From Adiantum capillus-veneris (taxonomy: Eukaryota; Streptophyta; Polypodiopsida; Polypodiales; Pteridaceae): a stretch of DNA of 64,000 nucleotides. The notes under the pieces were generated by a model, which made no database searches, had not been told where the DNA came from, and worked only from the letters and a program-made list of their open reading frames with translations. The position numbers and the translations under genes are program-made. This document shows, one piece after another, positions 1 through 12,363 of the stretch (position 1 is its first letter; each line of letters starts with the position of its first letter). The stretch lies in the NCBI GenBank assembly GCA_014529385.2, contig CM043971.1:87000840-87064839 (forward strand), read 5' to 3'.

Positions 1-470
1 GGGTGGAAAACTTGAGTAGGAGCTAAGAAGAGCACAAGACTAGAATAGAATAAATATACTTAAAGAGTGGTAGTAATCAAGAATGGGCAAGATGATGGGA
101 CGTGGGGATCTAAGGATTTCATCAAGCATCTCTACTCCAAATAGGAAAAACATCTTTTACTGGTAGAATATCTTCCTATCAATGTACATGTTTACATGCA
201 TGTGTTGCAAGAAACGAAAAGGAAAGACTTATGGCCTATGATTATCCATTGATGGCCGGTTTTTGAAACAGCGACCACGAGAACCACACCCTAAGGAAGG
301 GAAGGCATATTACCAAAGAGAAAACAAAAAAGAATCCCTTTACCATTCACCTCCTCCCTCCTAAGCTTAGCCACTAGCGGGGCACCACCAGTTTGGCCAC
401 ACCTCTCTATTATCGCCAGAAGACGGAAACTCTCTCTCCTACTGCTCGGCTTCGGCAAATTCTCTCTCTC
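1..470. other. No gene seen
   Basis: Ordinary low-complexity plant sequence. I see no coding frame, repeat or RNA gene I could defend here. It leads into the microsatellite cluster that begins with short CT runs near position 430. Confidence 0.5.
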
Positions 471-565
471 ACTTACTTTGCCACTGCATCACCGGGCCCA
501 GTGGGCACATAAGATAAGATGCCTCTGTCACACCCCCTGGTGGGCCGCCACAGATATTGTATATA

Positions 566-586
566 CTCTCTCTCTCTCTCTTTCAA

Positions 587-671
<85 letters not shown>

Positions 672-882
672 TCATCCACACCCCAGCCCCGATGGGCCAC
701 CATATGATATTCCTCTCCCTCTCTTGTGCCCCTTTGGCCTTATAACCCCCCTGTTTTTTTCCCCAACCCTGGCAAACCACCAGCCTACACCCCTCCCCCC
801 CCCCCCCCCCCCCCCCATCTTCACCTAGCTCTAGCTCTCTCTCTGTCTCTCTTGGGAGAGTGGCCCCGTAGACCATGGAAGG

Positions 883-969
<87 letters not shown>

Positions 970-1079
970 CCTTCTCCACCACTCACCCTATCCCGTATTC
1001 CCTCTCACCCTCTCTCACAACATCACACCCTCTCTCACTCTTTTTTCCTCTACCGTGGGAACCCGCCTTAGGGGCAAAA

Positions 1080-1178
<99 letters not shown>

Positions 1179-1527
1179 AAATATCCCCCCCCCCCCTTCC
1201 CCTTTGTTGACTAAGCTCCCCCCCCCTTCGTTTGCGGCCACTGTCGAGCCCCACCTACGCTTCCCTTCGCTCGCACCCCCGGACCCAGCACCTCGCGGGC
1301 GCAACACAATCACACACACCACCCCCCATCCTCTCACCCCCCCCCCCCCCCCCCCCCTCTCTCCACACCCTCTCCCTCGCACTTGGGCACAGTAGGCGGC
1401 CACCCTCCCGCTCGCGCTCTCTCTCTCTCTCTCATGCAGCCTGTGTAGCACAGTTCCCAGTACACATACACACACCTCACACGTACACATGCACCCTCTC
1501 TCTCATTCACCATTACCCCCCCTCCAC

Positions 1528-1568
<41 letters not shown>
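566..1568. repeat. Microsatellite cluster
   Basis: Three long pure (CT/TC)n tracts lie at about 591-669, 885-964 and 1087-1177, each close to 40-45 dinucleotides, with a shorter CT run at 566-581. They are separated by C-rich unique spacers. Homopolymer C runs occur at about 795-816 and 1337-1357, and an (AT)19 tract at 1531-1568. Open frames across this region are only Ser-Leu or Arg-Glu dipeptide translations of the repeat and are not genes. Confidence 0.95.
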
Positions 1569-1572
<4 letters not shown>

Positions 1573-1579
1573 CATACAC

Positions 1580-1680
1580 CACCCCGTTCTCACGCACGCT
1601 CGTGTACACACCTATACATATACATATTCACACACGCACCCATACATGCACACACACGCATATACGCACACACAAATGGT
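1580..1680. repeat. CA/TA-rich simple repeat
   Basis: Interrupted CA and TA dinucleotides (cacacg, tatacata, cacaca) follow the (AT)n tract. This is a degraded simple repeat with no coding content. Confidence 0.6.
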
Positions 1681-2147
1681 AAAAAAATACAAAAATAGAG
1701 GATTCAACGACTATGACACCATCAACAAAGCAGGACGGCCTAGATCACGTGACACCGACAACAAATAGAGCAAATGCGCTGGAGGGATGCCCCTGCCAAC
1801 CCCAAGGAGACAAACGTGCTACACCGACGCACCGGCAAAGCTGCCATTCACCAACATCATGCAACCTCGACAACCTTTTCAGTAAACCGTAGGTTATTAT
1901 CATCATTTTTCAGTTTTCACCCAAGCCTTGTAAAAAGATCCCAACTTGTAAATTTTCCTCTCTCTAGGTGATGGTCACAAAGGCCCACCTAGAGGTTTTC
2001 ATTTTGATAACTCCCAAAACAAACAAGGGTCAACAACCCAGGGCCCACCACCTTGCTTTGTCTCCCGCTTAGCTTACCCTAATCAAGCCAAATTACCCTA
2101 ATCTAAAGCAGCCAACACCTATACAAAGGCACTGAGAGGTCACTATC

Positions 2148-2172
2148 GGGGGGGGGGGGGGGGGGGGGGGGG
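2148..2172. repeat. Poly-G homopolymer
   Basis: An uninterrupted run of 25 G. The true length may differ because such runs are error-prone in sequencing. Confidence 0.9.
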
Positions 2173-2466
2173 CAGTTCATGAGAGGTCAGCACTTGTGTA
2201 ATGGTTTGTTTTGGGAATTGCACCATGTGAAGGGAGCTACATCCACCTCTCGACTCCAATGGTCGATGCACACACACATACACATTCTTGGTAGAAAGTT
2301 TCACATCATCGAGTCGTCTTTAGAGGATGCACCAAGTAGATTCACATCTCTTCTCCCTATCTCTCTATCACCACGGTGTGTCACCTTGCTGGAAGGAAGG
2401 TCATTGTAAGTACAGCAAGAAATAATTCTCCCTCACACCCCGGAGGGTTTTCATCATTTGTCAATG

Positions 2467-2483
2467 CTCTCTCTCTCTCTCTC

Positions 2484-2516
<33 letters not shown>
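2467..2516. repeat. (CT)n-(GT)n compound microsatellite
   Basis: A CT run passes directly into a TG run ending at about 2516, a typical compound dinucleotide repeat. Confidence 0.9.
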
Positions 2517-2518
<2 letters not shown>

Positions 2519-2766
2519 AAGTTTGCGGTGTTCACATCACCGTTGTCTGTGTCCTAGCAGCTCAAAGCTAGCTGGTGCCCTCTGTTCGCTTTACTATGAC
2601 CAGCTCGAGGCGTGCATCGGCTCCCGACGTTTTAGAGGCTTCGGGGTTCGTGTCTCGCTTTGCTCCCGTCATTTGGTGCCCCCACTGAGGAGGGCTTCGG
2701 GGTTCGTGTCTCGCTTTGCCCCCCCCATTTGGTTTACAATGCTAAAAGCAATGCACCTCATCAATC

Positions 2767-3587
2767 ATGGATGAATGGCTGAAGGAATTCTCTAACTGGA
2801 GGACAGAAGAGGAGGAGACTAAGGAGGCACTAGCCGCCTTCATTGAAGTACTACTGTCAGGCTGTAGTGTAGTCAGTATTCAAGAGGTAAGCTCCCCATC
2901 TCGTGTTGCTTGTTCTAACCACAAATTAAGAGCATTAGGTGGGAGGTCTATGAAGTGCTATCACTGTTGTCAACCAAAACACACTGTCAAATGAGTGCAG
3001 CAACGAAGGCAGCGAAGGGGCTGACATCGTCTACATCGACATTCACCACCGCAAGAAATTATCCACATCAAAGGAGGAAAGAAAACGGTAAGGCCTCTCT
3101 TTCCTAAGGAAATTGCAATCAAAGTTATAACCTCTACTCCAAAATGTCCTAAAGGGGCTGCTCAAGACAAAGGTAAGGAAAGGCTAAGCCATTCTGGAAA
3201 CACATGACCCCAAAGGAAGAAGCGTCTGGCCAAGCAAGTGCTTCAAGTTCAGAGAGCCGGGTCGTATCCAGCTTGCCAAAGGGAAAGTCATCCAAAGCTA
3301 AGCGGCGGAAGGTCGCCTACCGATTTGCACGACGCATGCGGGTACTGCCAGTTCACTTCGACAATCATGAAGAAGAAGTAGTAAGAAGGTTCCCATGCCC
3401 TAAGGAAGAGTGGTTTGGCTACTGTTCTCGCTGTTTTGGAAGACGGATAGAGGGTCTTCCTCCTCTCCCTATACAACTTATCCTGAAGAAGCGCTCCACC
3501 ACGGGTGAGACCCAGTGGGCTGGAGACGAATTACAGCTGAATGGATTGGAATTCGTGCAACACGCTGACTACGGTAATTATCTGTAG
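2767..3587 (+). pseudogene. Unrecognised exon-like fragment
   Basis: I do not recognise this gene. Three pieces look exon-like. The first begins MDEWLKEF at 2767, is acidic, and ends at a good donor (gag|gtaagc, about 2886). The second, about 3001-3089, follows a gtgcag acceptor, carries an acidic then basic stretch and ends at cg|gtaagg. The third, 3204-3587, is 127 residues; it begins with a Ser/Lys-rich tail, has basic clusters near residues 30-45, and includes two cysteines in YCSRC. No domain is recognised. Junction phases were not proven, and it could be a retroelement or captured-gene remnant. Confidence 0.3.
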
Positions 3588-3889
3588 TTCCTGCTAGCCA
3601 AAAGATTGGGAATGGTCAAACGTGTCGCCATCACCCCGTACGTGCTGAGCACGAGGAAGGAAAGGTAGAGTCCATGAAAGGCAACGACCTCCTGTGGATG
3701 TGCCGACTCATCAACATTGGCACGGTAAGAGTATAAGTAACTACTCCACCCTTTGTGCCTGATGAAAAACGGGCCGACAGTATTCTCATTTAGATTCCTG
3801 CAGCATATGCTGATAGCTGTTTTTCGGCTCTCCATAATTGCCATACTAAGTTACTCCACCCTACCAAATTCACCCAAACGCTATGGCTA

Positions 3890-5600
3890 TCCCTACCATT
3901 TCATTGTACATAGGCGTGTGTGAGTTAGGGAGCTTTTCCTATATCTTCTTAAAAACCCTCAGCTAGCTAGTCACTGGGCTAGTTGAGCCAAAAAAATAAA
4001 AAAAATAAAAAAATAAAAGTATATTATGGCCTCTTTGTGTGTAAATATTTCATTGTATATATGGCCTAAATATAGGGATTTTTTATAATTATTTTGGTAT
4101 TCTATTTAAATATTTCTACTTAGGTGTGTGTTTTATTAAACCTATGTACACCTTCTTTCATCCTCTTACACCATAATTATATTTTTTGCCAATATGTACA
4201 TACTCTAATCTCATATTTTTCCTTTATACAAATCACTCCCACATTTTCACCCTCACCCTCACCCTCGTGAAAACAAAAAATTGATTTCTACTCATTGGTT
4301 ACGTTTATTATATTATTTACTTGTATACCTTTTCCTCTTTCACCCAAAATAATTCAAGGAGGGACCATATCATATGATTCCAATATCTTTCCATATCCAT
4401 AACTCCTCCATATTTTTATTATTATTTTTACTCATTATTCTAACACCATGTGCTCATTGAGCTAGAGTCCATGAATAGTCCATACACTAGTCCCACCATG
4501 TATATATTTCTTTATTCACCAATAATCCTCCTCCATGCATGGGTCAAGGGCAACTTGGATGCTTTGTATTATAATATGACAAAGGAGGGGCTCACTCTTG
4601 GATGCATTGTACAAATTCAACAAAGGAGGGGGCCACTAAAAGACTTTTGCAGGCATAAAAAACAGGTTTTTTGGTGAGAATTTTGGCACCTATCTCCACT
4701 CCGAATTTGGAGTGGTGGTCAAAAGAGAAAATGTAGCCCACGCTCTGAACAATCACCTCAAATTGTTTCATGATTTTTGGAGCTACCAGCGGGGAGCTAT
4801 GATTTTCTGAGTGGACCCGATTCTGCCCACTTTTCTCACAAGTAGCCCTTAGTCTTCTCTCACCCTTCCACACACCTACTCACTCTTACACATCCCTCCC
4901 TCTCCTTCCCTCACTCAAACCTACAATTTCCATGGCTTCTCCCACCCTCTTCACCATTACCCTTCTCTCTCATCCCTATAGTTCTTTTATGAACCTCTAC
5001 ATACATACACCCTCTCCATGTCTCTCTCTATTGCTTCTATGTTACAATTTCATTTACCTCTCCTAAAAATATCTAAAATTCAGCATCTTAACCATGATAA
5101 CTTCTGTAAATTGAGGATTTTTCATCAACAAATCCTCTTTTCATCGTGGTGGTCAACCGTGACGGCGGCGTAAAGAAGCGAAGAAGAAGAAGAAGACCAG
5201 CGGTCATTTTTTCCACAATCTACACAAGGGTGAGTTCAAGCTTCTTCAAAGCTTCACCATCTCAATGATTCTCTTTTAATTCACCCCTCTTCCTTCATCA
5301 AATCAACTCACTCTACCCATTGTAAATGTAACATTAACTTTCTAGTGATTACTAACGACTAACATACTAACACAAAATAGCATTGACCTAACCATAAAAG
5401 ACACCTCACCTCAAGACATGTGTATAGTAACACTCTCTTTCTCTCTCTTTCTCTCTCCTTACTTACTTTCACCTTATCTACCATCAATAATGCTCTCTTT
5501 TGAGCCCACACCCATGACTCAAGCAGAGAAAGAAGGCCCGCAATGTTTTGATATTCAAAAAAATCATAATCCTGATTTGTTAGCTTGTAAATTAGGATTT
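3890..5600. other. AT-rich stretch without gene
   Basis: No convincing coding frame. The 3' part (from about 4900) is rich in C/T on the plus strand and probably belongs to the U3 region of the LTR of the following Ty3 element, but I could not find a left LTR boundary or a second LTR copy to prove it. Confidence 0.4.
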
Positions 5601-5628
5601 CCAATAATCTTTATGAGGGGTCTCCAAC

Positions 5629-5845
5629 CTATAAATAGACCCCTCTCCTTCTTGTAAAACAACCTCCAATATCTCACATAGCACCCCAACACTCTATGCG
5701 TGAGGAGAGACTTAGGTGTAGCAACCACTTTTGAGCTTCACTCTTGGTGTGAGAGAAGCCTTCAAGCTACACATTGTAAGTGAGAGAGCGTGAGTTCCAT
5801 AAATCTCAAAACCACTATTGTATATGCTCCTTCATCATCAATAAA
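5629..5845 (+). promoter_or_regulatory. LTR promoter and polyA signal of Tat-like Ty3
   Basis: A TATA box (ctataaatag, 5629-5638) is followed about 200 bp later by AATAAA (5840-5845). This is the usual R-region arrangement of a plant LTR. It lies 0.8 kb upstream of the gag start at 6443 in the same orientation. The LTR ends were not delimited because no matching 3' LTR is visible in the window. Confidence 0.5.
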
Positions 5846-5935
5846 TTGAGGTTTGGTGCATCAAAGGAGTGATTCAACGTTCAAATCTTCGTCCTTCCAT
5901 TTGTGCAATACGGTTTGGTGAATTCAAGGTGACTT

Positions 5936-6360
5936 GTGTATTTTGAGTTTTTATCGGTTGATCTTGATTTTAGAAAGTGTTTTAGTGTGTTTTTCATTGC
6001 CATTTTTTTGTCCATTGTAAGAGGGTATTGTGGTGAGAGGGTATCAGTAAATCCTTTTATTTTGTCTCTCATTAGGTACGACCTTAGTTTGGACGTCTAT
6101 ATTTTTGTTTTGTTTTAAGAATTAGGTCATGCATAGACCATGGATAATGGCCCAGGAATACAGGTTTTTCCCTTTCATTTCACTCCACACATTAGAGTAA
6201 ACATTGCAATTAGTAGAAAAATCCATTTTCAACAACGTATGGTATTCATGTTTGGTGCCCAAAGACTAGGAGAAATTCTCGCGTCACCAAACCCTGTCAT
6301 TCTACCTCTTATTGATTATCATAGGTCATTTGATGTGAATATTTTTATTTTGTTGTAGAA
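5936..6360 (+). repeat. Duplicated block in Ty3 leader
   Basis: Two segments, about 6040-6120 and 6280-6360, are similar at DNA level and in translation (NPFILSLIRYDLSLDV versus NPVILPLIDYHRSFDV), giving a roughly 240-bp-spaced duplication just before gag. A related sequence recurs on the minus strand at 34,510-34,690. It belongs to the retrotransposon 5' leader rather than to a host gene. Confidence 0.45.
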
Positions 6361-6442
6361 TAGATTGCAATTTAGAAAATATTATTGTGTAAATCTTTTA
6401 AAGAAAGAAAAAACAAAAACGCGTCACTTTGAAATCAATTCA

Positions 6443-8512
6443 ATGGAGATCCAACGCCAAATGTCTGGATATCCTCTTTTCTTTGGAGAGCCTGGAGAGG
6501 ATGCAGAATTATTTCTAGCGAATTTCAAGATGTCTTGCCGTATCAAGAGGATAGTAACTGATCAAGAACATGTAGAAATGTTTGAGGTGGTCCTTAGGAA
6601 AGATGCTAGCACTTGGTTTGACTCTTTGCCTGAGGAAGTTAAACGGAATTACACGGAAGTTTTGAATCGTTTCAAGAAATACTTCTTTGATCCCCAAAAC
6701 ACTCAGAAATTATGGCAAGACATTGTTTCTCATAAGCAAAAAGACTTAGATGACTACTACTTGTACAAGCAAGAGTTCCTAGGTCTTTGGGCTCTATGGA
6801 TACGAAATGTTGCTAACCCTGGTGATGGTGCAGAATTTTTAAAGAAGGAGAGTTTCATAACCGGACTCTTTACTGACCTTAAGGTAAAAGTTGAGGCGGG
6901 TGCACCTGCTACCTTTGATGCAGCTGAAACTAGGGCTGCTGAGAAATATAGGAAACTCAAGTGCTTAAGGGGGGAGGTTCCAATAGAAGGTCTTAGACCC
7001 AAAGGTAAGTCACAAGCATCAACATCTAAGGGGCTTCCTAAGGTAACGGCTAAAGTGATTGAGAAGTTAAATGAATCTTTAAGAAGCTTGTCAATTCACC
7101 TTGCACAAGTTGTAGGTCCAAAGGGACAAGCAAAGAAGTCTGAAGAGCGAGACCCACGACCTAGGAGAGTCTTGCAATGTTGGAATTGCGGTGAGTCTGG
7201 ACATGGGATGTATAATTGTCCTTGGCCCCGTGGGGATCCAGGGAGACCTAACTTGAATTACCCAGTGATGAATGCAGGTGAAGGAACTAGTCAGCAACCA
7301 CAGCTTATACAAAGGCCAAATGGAGCAAGACCACCTCCACAAGGACTGGAAGGAGTTCCACCTTTGCCAGACCCAAACGTGCATGTGGTAGAGGTGACAA
7401 ATTCAAGAGAGGTTGACATGGAAGCAAATGGCATTAAGCGTGGCCGAGGGAAAGGTAAGGAGAAAGAAGTAGTTACATCACAAAGTGACCATGGACGAGA
7501 AAAGAAGGCAAAGGAGACCAAGGAAGCTAAGAGGACTCGACGTCATATCAACCTCCAAGACTTTCCTCTTGGACATGGAATGGCTCCATACAACCTGTTG
7601 GAAGACATGAGAGGTAAGGGTCCTGATATCTCATGGCCTCAATTTCTTGCATTATGTCCACAAGTTAGGAGGGATTTAACAAGGGCAGTTAGCACTAGGA
7701 GAAAGGTAAAAGAGAGTGTGCCTGTTGTAAAAATTGCACAACCTGAAATGAATGAGGACATTACACCTGTGTTAGATTTTTACATAAAAGGGAGATTGGT
7801 TAGGAAAGGTCTAGTGTATGGGGGTGCACAAATTTGCATCATGACAGAGGGACTCATGCAAAAACTAGGCATGCACATCCATGAGACACCTGAAATTAAG
7901 GTCAAGATGGCAAACAATAGCAAGGCTAGGTGCGTAGGCATTTGTAAAAATGTTTTTGTGGAGGCCTTTGGCATTAAGAAGGCAGTGGATTTCTATGTCA
8001 TGTCTACCAAAGGAAATGGTTACCCATTTATCCTAGGGAGACCATGGCTAATGAAAATGCGAGCTTTGCAGGATTGGGAGAGTGGAAAGCTAATTTGTAG
8101 GAACGACAATCATAAGAAGGTTGTCTTTGACATGAAGGAGCAACGCCAAGAGGAGCTCCATGAAGAATCATCTCAAAGTGAGACGGAAGAAGGTTGGACC
8201 GATAACACTTCAGAAGAAGAAAGTAGCGGCAGCATTACTGAAGAGGAGTCTTCCATCGAAGTCATGGGGGTAAGGTTTAAGCCAACCAACCAAGAGACCT
8301 CTTGTCAAGGTTTGGAGGAGGTAGGTTCCCAAGAGAACCAAAAAGTGGAAGATGAAAGAATGCTAGAAGGTATGCTATCTACAACACTTACAAAGGATGA
8401 AAGGCAGGAGTTCAAATGTGTGCTAAGGAAATTTCCTAGGCTTTTTTCTAAAGACTACACTGATGTGCGTGGAGTAGATGCTGTTCAACACAAAATTGAG
8501 TTGAAGCCATAG
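6443..8512 (+). pseudogene. Ty3/gypsy Gag-protease (Tat-like)
   Basis: Nucleocapsid/capsid polyprotein and protease of a Ty3/gypsy retrotransposon. I chose the ATG at 6443 (MEIQRQM) because the open frame before it has no ATG. A retrotransposon gag region lies in the first 200 residues. A CX2CX4HX4C zinc knuckle (CWNCGESGHGMYNC) sits near 7177. A basic Lys/Arg-rich linker follows. The protease-like domain begins near 7770 and ends with the flap-like ILGRPWL motif. The site that in this family usually reads DGGAQ is YGGAQ here, so the catalytic Asp is lost and the protease should be inactive. The tail is acidic Ser/Glu-rich. The frame ends at a TAG just where the RT connection would start. Confidence 0.8.
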
Positions 8513-10297
8513 GCCACACCTAAGGCTCAGAAGCTACGAAGGCTAGGAGTCATCAAGGAGTAGGCTTTACTCAAGGAGGTAAGAAAGCTTCTAGCAGTAG
8601 GTTTCATTTATCCAGTGGAGAATTCAGAGTGGGTCTCTCCCGTTGTTGTCACTCCTAAGAAAAACGGAAAGTGGAGGGTGTGTGTGGATTACCGTCCACT
8701 CAATGAGGCAACAAAAAGAGATCACTTTCCCCTCCCATTTCAAGATGAGATACTAAATGAGGTAGCTGGTCATGAGAAGTACACTGTGTGTGATGGCTAC
8801 TCAGGCTACTTTCAAATAGGCATTGCATTGGAAGATCAATTGAAAACAACCTTTATCACTCCTTGGGGTTGTTATGCTTTTAGAGTCATGCCATTTGGTC
8901 TGACAAATGCTCCTGCAACATTCCAATGTTTCATGAACATGGTGTTTCAAGCATTCTTTGGAAAGTCAATTAGGGTGTTCATTGATGATTTCTGCATTTA
9001 TAGCTCAAAATCATTGCATCTACAAAGGGTAGAAGAAGGTTTAAAGAAGCTCTATGACATGGGAGGTCAACTCAACCCCGGCAAGTGCCACATAGGTGAG
9101 GATGAAGTGATCTTGCTCGGTCACAAGGTTTCCTATAAAGGCATTGAGGTGGATCCTTCAAAAGCAAAGGCTCTTATTGAGCTCCCATCACCGAAGAGTC
9201 TTAAGGAGGTCATGTCTTTCATTCAGAAGGTGAAGTATATGTCACGCTTCATTCACTTAGCCTCGGAGTTGCTTCATCCTTTGCAAAAGTTGACACAACA
9301 AGTAGAATTTGCATGGTCTGGTGAGCTTGAAGAGTATTTTTGTAACATTAAAGTCATTTTGTCAGAGCTACCAACACTCATGCCTCCTTGTTGGGAGTAC
9401 ACATTCTTTGTTAGCTCTAGTGTTGGAAGGGAAACAATTGGTGCTGTGTTGCTACAACAAGATCCCCACAGTACAAGGATGCGACCCATCTACTTTTCTA
9501 GTAGGGTCATGAATGATTTGGAGAGAGACTACATAGAAGCAGAACTCATGGTGCTTTCTCTCATGTTTGCGGTGAGAAAATTTAGATCCTACCTACTACC
9601 AAAACCTTTTGTAATTCTCACTGCAGAAAATTTGTTCCCTTGGGTGTCATCTCAAATGAATCTTAGTACTAGGATCTCAAAGTGGATTATGGAGTTGCAA
9701 GAGTTCCAATACTCTTTCAAGGTAGAAGATAGTGTGCGTGCACAATTGGCAGGGATTCTCACTTATAGGGTACATGAGAAGGAAATTAAGGTGCCTCAAG
9801 TAAAGACCCTACCATTGCCACCACCAAAAAGTATTCCCAATGCTTTTACCTTGTTCTTTGATGGAGCTTTTCGAAGAGCCACACGGAAAGCAGGGGGAGG
9901 GCTAGTGTTGCTCAACCCAAGTGGAGAGGTGGTCATGAAAGAGAAGGCCAATCTACCAGGTTCAACTAGCAACAATGAAGCAGAATACGACACACTACTT
10001 CATGGTTTGAAGATGTGCATTGGCCAAGGGATAAAACGTCTCATGGTAAAAGGAGATGCACTTCTCATTGTTAAACACATTTTAGGCATTTGGGCATGCA
10101 AGAATGAAAGCTTAAGGACAAAATTTCATGCCATTCGTAGGATGTTTAATCAGTTTGAAGAAGTGCAACTATATCATATTCCGAGGAAACAAAATGAAGA
10201 TGCCGATTTACTTGCACAACTGAGAGAGGGTCTTTCAATACCAAACAGCACCAGCTCCTGTCAAGCTCCTAATAGCTCAATATTGGTTAAGCCGTAG
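8513..10297 (+). pseudogene. Ty3/gypsy reverse transcriptase plus dual RNase H
   Basis: Continues the Gag-protease in the same frame after the TAG at 8510-8512 and another in-frame stop near 8562. The reverse transcriptase has the fingers motif VDYRPLNEATKRDHFPLP, MPFGLTNAPATFQ, and an intact catalytic FIDDF near 8985. The following first RNase H lacks its usual leading Asp. A second RNase H of the plant/archaeal type starts near 9855 and keeps all four acidic positions (FFDGA, NNEAEY, KGDAL, EDADLLA). Two RNase H domains, one degenerate, are the signature of Tat-like Ty3 elements. Integrase, expected next, is absent: sequence from about 10,270 onward is shared with the leader of a different element. 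Confidence 0.82.
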
Positions 10298-10486
10298 GCA
10301 GACCCCATAGGAATTCACTATCAATACCATAGCTCTCGACGATGATGCCCCGTTATCTTCATGAAGGCAGGCACACTACAAGGCTAAAAAATCCCTATTC
10401 TACTTACTCAATTTCAATTAATAATAGCAACCATTTATAGCTACCTTGAGGATCTCCCTTCTTGAGTAAGAAAAGATAAACCTTGT
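10298..10486 (-). mobile_element. Leader of a minus-strand LTR element
   Basis: Similar to 31,497-31,690, lying in the same place relative to the LTR and primer-binding site that follow. It is therefore 5' untranslated internal sequence of a minus-strand retroelement, abutting the plus-strand Ty3 element on its left. Confidence 0.5.
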
Positions 10487-10498
10487 GCTCTAATACCA
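10487..10498 (-). other. Primer-binding site, initiator tRNA-Met type
   Basis: On the minus strand this reads TGGTATTAGAGC, one mismatch from the common plant site TGGTATCAGAGC. The sister copy at 31,692-31,703 is mismatched at the same position with another base, consistent with two decays of one ancestral site. Confidence 0.65.
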
Positions 10499-10499
10499 A

Positions 10500-12006
10500 T
10501 GTAACATTTAATGGCCTAGTAACTTGTATGTAGCAAAAATATCATGAACATAGTGCGAATTTCATTAGAATAGATTCCTAATGAGCATAACAAGAGTACT
10601 TGGGTGGAGAGAGCAACAAAAAGCCTAACACCTAGTTAGATAGGCATGAACAATACTTCAAAAGAGAGAGAAATTAAGCTATTGACAACAGTTGAGGATT
10701 GGATTTACATGGATCCAGTCCCCCCTCCAAAAGGCTTTGTATTATTGGTTTCCCCCATCAAGGGAGACATTTTACAATACAATTCTTTGTGTTCCTTCAA
10801 TAACTAGCTAGTACAATGAAGATAGAAACTTCAAGCACTAAGCAAACACTTATAGAACACAACATCAATTTCCTCACGGTCTGAGACCCAAGACCTCACA
10901 CGCCTTCAAAGACGGTGAGAGCTAGCGGGGTATGAGAGTAGATTGAAGGGAAGAAGGAGTAGTCTTACAAGAAACAAGAGTATTCTCCTCACGTAATCAC
11001 TCATGTTAGCATAGTATAGCTTAGTAATTAGCATGGTAGAGGAGATGAGCATCCATTGAAGCTTGGATCTTGGTTGGATTTGCATCACGAGACAAGAGTT
11101 GTTGGTGTAGGATTCCCTTCTCACAAGCTTGGAGTAGGTGATGAGGTTTTGCTTAAAGCTTGAGAAGGAGAGAAAGGCTTCTTTGCTTCACACATGAGAT
11201 TGTGTGAGTGTGTGTGTGATAGTGCCTTGCCAAAATCAGTCCCCCTGTCTCTCTTGGTCAACCCCTCTTGCAAATTACTCATGATGGCACCCCATTGGAC
11301 CCTGCAAAGCTTAGCTAATAAAAGTTCAGAAGCATAAGTGATAGCCTTGTGACATGTGTCCCCCTTTTCCCTTTTGTGAGAGATTTAGGTAATTAAATAA
11401 ATCAATTAAACTCTCATTGGACCCCTTGGGAGACTATCCAATACTCTTCTAGAGAGCTTAGTTCTTATTCCTTCTTTTATCAAGTTTTTTAAATGAATTA
11501 AACTAGATTTACTCTAGCCTAATTCTCATTGGTCCACCTCTATGGTCATCCAATAGGATTTGAATTCACCTTGTGGGAAACTGGCCTAGGGAGTTGACAT
11601 GTGTCCCCTCTTCCCTTTGTGTAGAGAAATCCTGTGAGTGTGTGTGTGTTTCTCTCTCATCCCCTACTTAGAGGGCTCGCCCCCTACTATGTACGAGTCT
11701 TGAAGAATTTTTTGTACACTCACAAAGCATCCTATTCCACTAAGCTTGACCATTTGGACTTACCTTTGAATTTTAGAACCTTAGAATTTTAGAAATCTTA
11801 ATGGGTTGAACCCTAAGGTCTTTGGAGCCCATTGTTGCACATTGATCTTTTGCAGATGGCCCCCACTTTCGATCCCTATTGTGGCCGAGGTCTGCCAGCT
11901 TAACCAATATTCTAGCGTTTTCTCCCATGGTACTTCTCCATGTATTATATGATCAGTTTAACATGAGAAGATCATTTAGGAGAATTAGATATTAGTTATT
12001 ATGACA
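10500..12006 (-). repeat. LTR, minus strand, copy 1
   Basis: About 1.5 kb bounded by TG at 10500 and CA at 12006, with the primer-binding site immediately inside on the left. It is diverged but collinear with 31,705-33,320 (shared blocks include the segments at 10,680 and 31,890, and the terminal gatcagttta near both right ends). The right end cuts the integrase C-terminus of a Ty3 remnant at about 12,007, so this LTR inserted into that older element. Confidence 0.65.
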
Positions 12007-12363
12007 TTGTTACACTTACCTATTGACAAGGAACTATGTTTGGGTTTCACTCTCAAGAATACCATATCGCCCTCTTCCAAAAGTCTCATAGATCGTTTAG
12101 GGTCATAAGTCTTTTGTCTATCTTGAACAATCTTAATATTATGCCATATAAAGTTAGTTTGTAGTTGCATTTCATCCAACATTTCTTTGGACGCTTGAAC
12201 TCATATGAGAGGGTATGTCCATTTGAGTGGAGGAAGACACTCTTGTCATACAACACTTGAAAAGGAGACATCCCAATCAAGAGTTGGAATGAGGAATTAT
12301 AAGAAAATTCAACCAAATACAAATATCTAGTCCATTTACCCTGCTCATGCATAAAATAAGCTA
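12007..12363 (-). pseudogene. Ty3 integrase C-terminal part
   Basis: Minus-strand remnant. It encodes the end of the integrase core (YLYLVEFSYNSS, GMSPFQVLYDK) and the start of the C-terminal domain (GDMVFLRVKPKHSS), in two overlapping frames, so there is at least one frameshift. The N-terminal continuation is at 19,125-20,640, on the far side of the hAT transposon. Cut off on the left by the LTR ending at 12,006. Confidence 0.85.

Noticed and set aside
473-1250. Long open frames of Ser-Leu or Arg-Glu repeats
   Set aside because: They are translations of (CT)n/(GA)n microsatellites; the frame is open only because the dinucleotide lacks stops.
10500-12006. This block as the 3' LTR of the plus-strand Tat-like element
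   Set aside because: No polypurine tract precedes it, it does not resemble the TATA/leader region at 5.6-5.9 kb, and the primer site is oriented for a minus-strand element.
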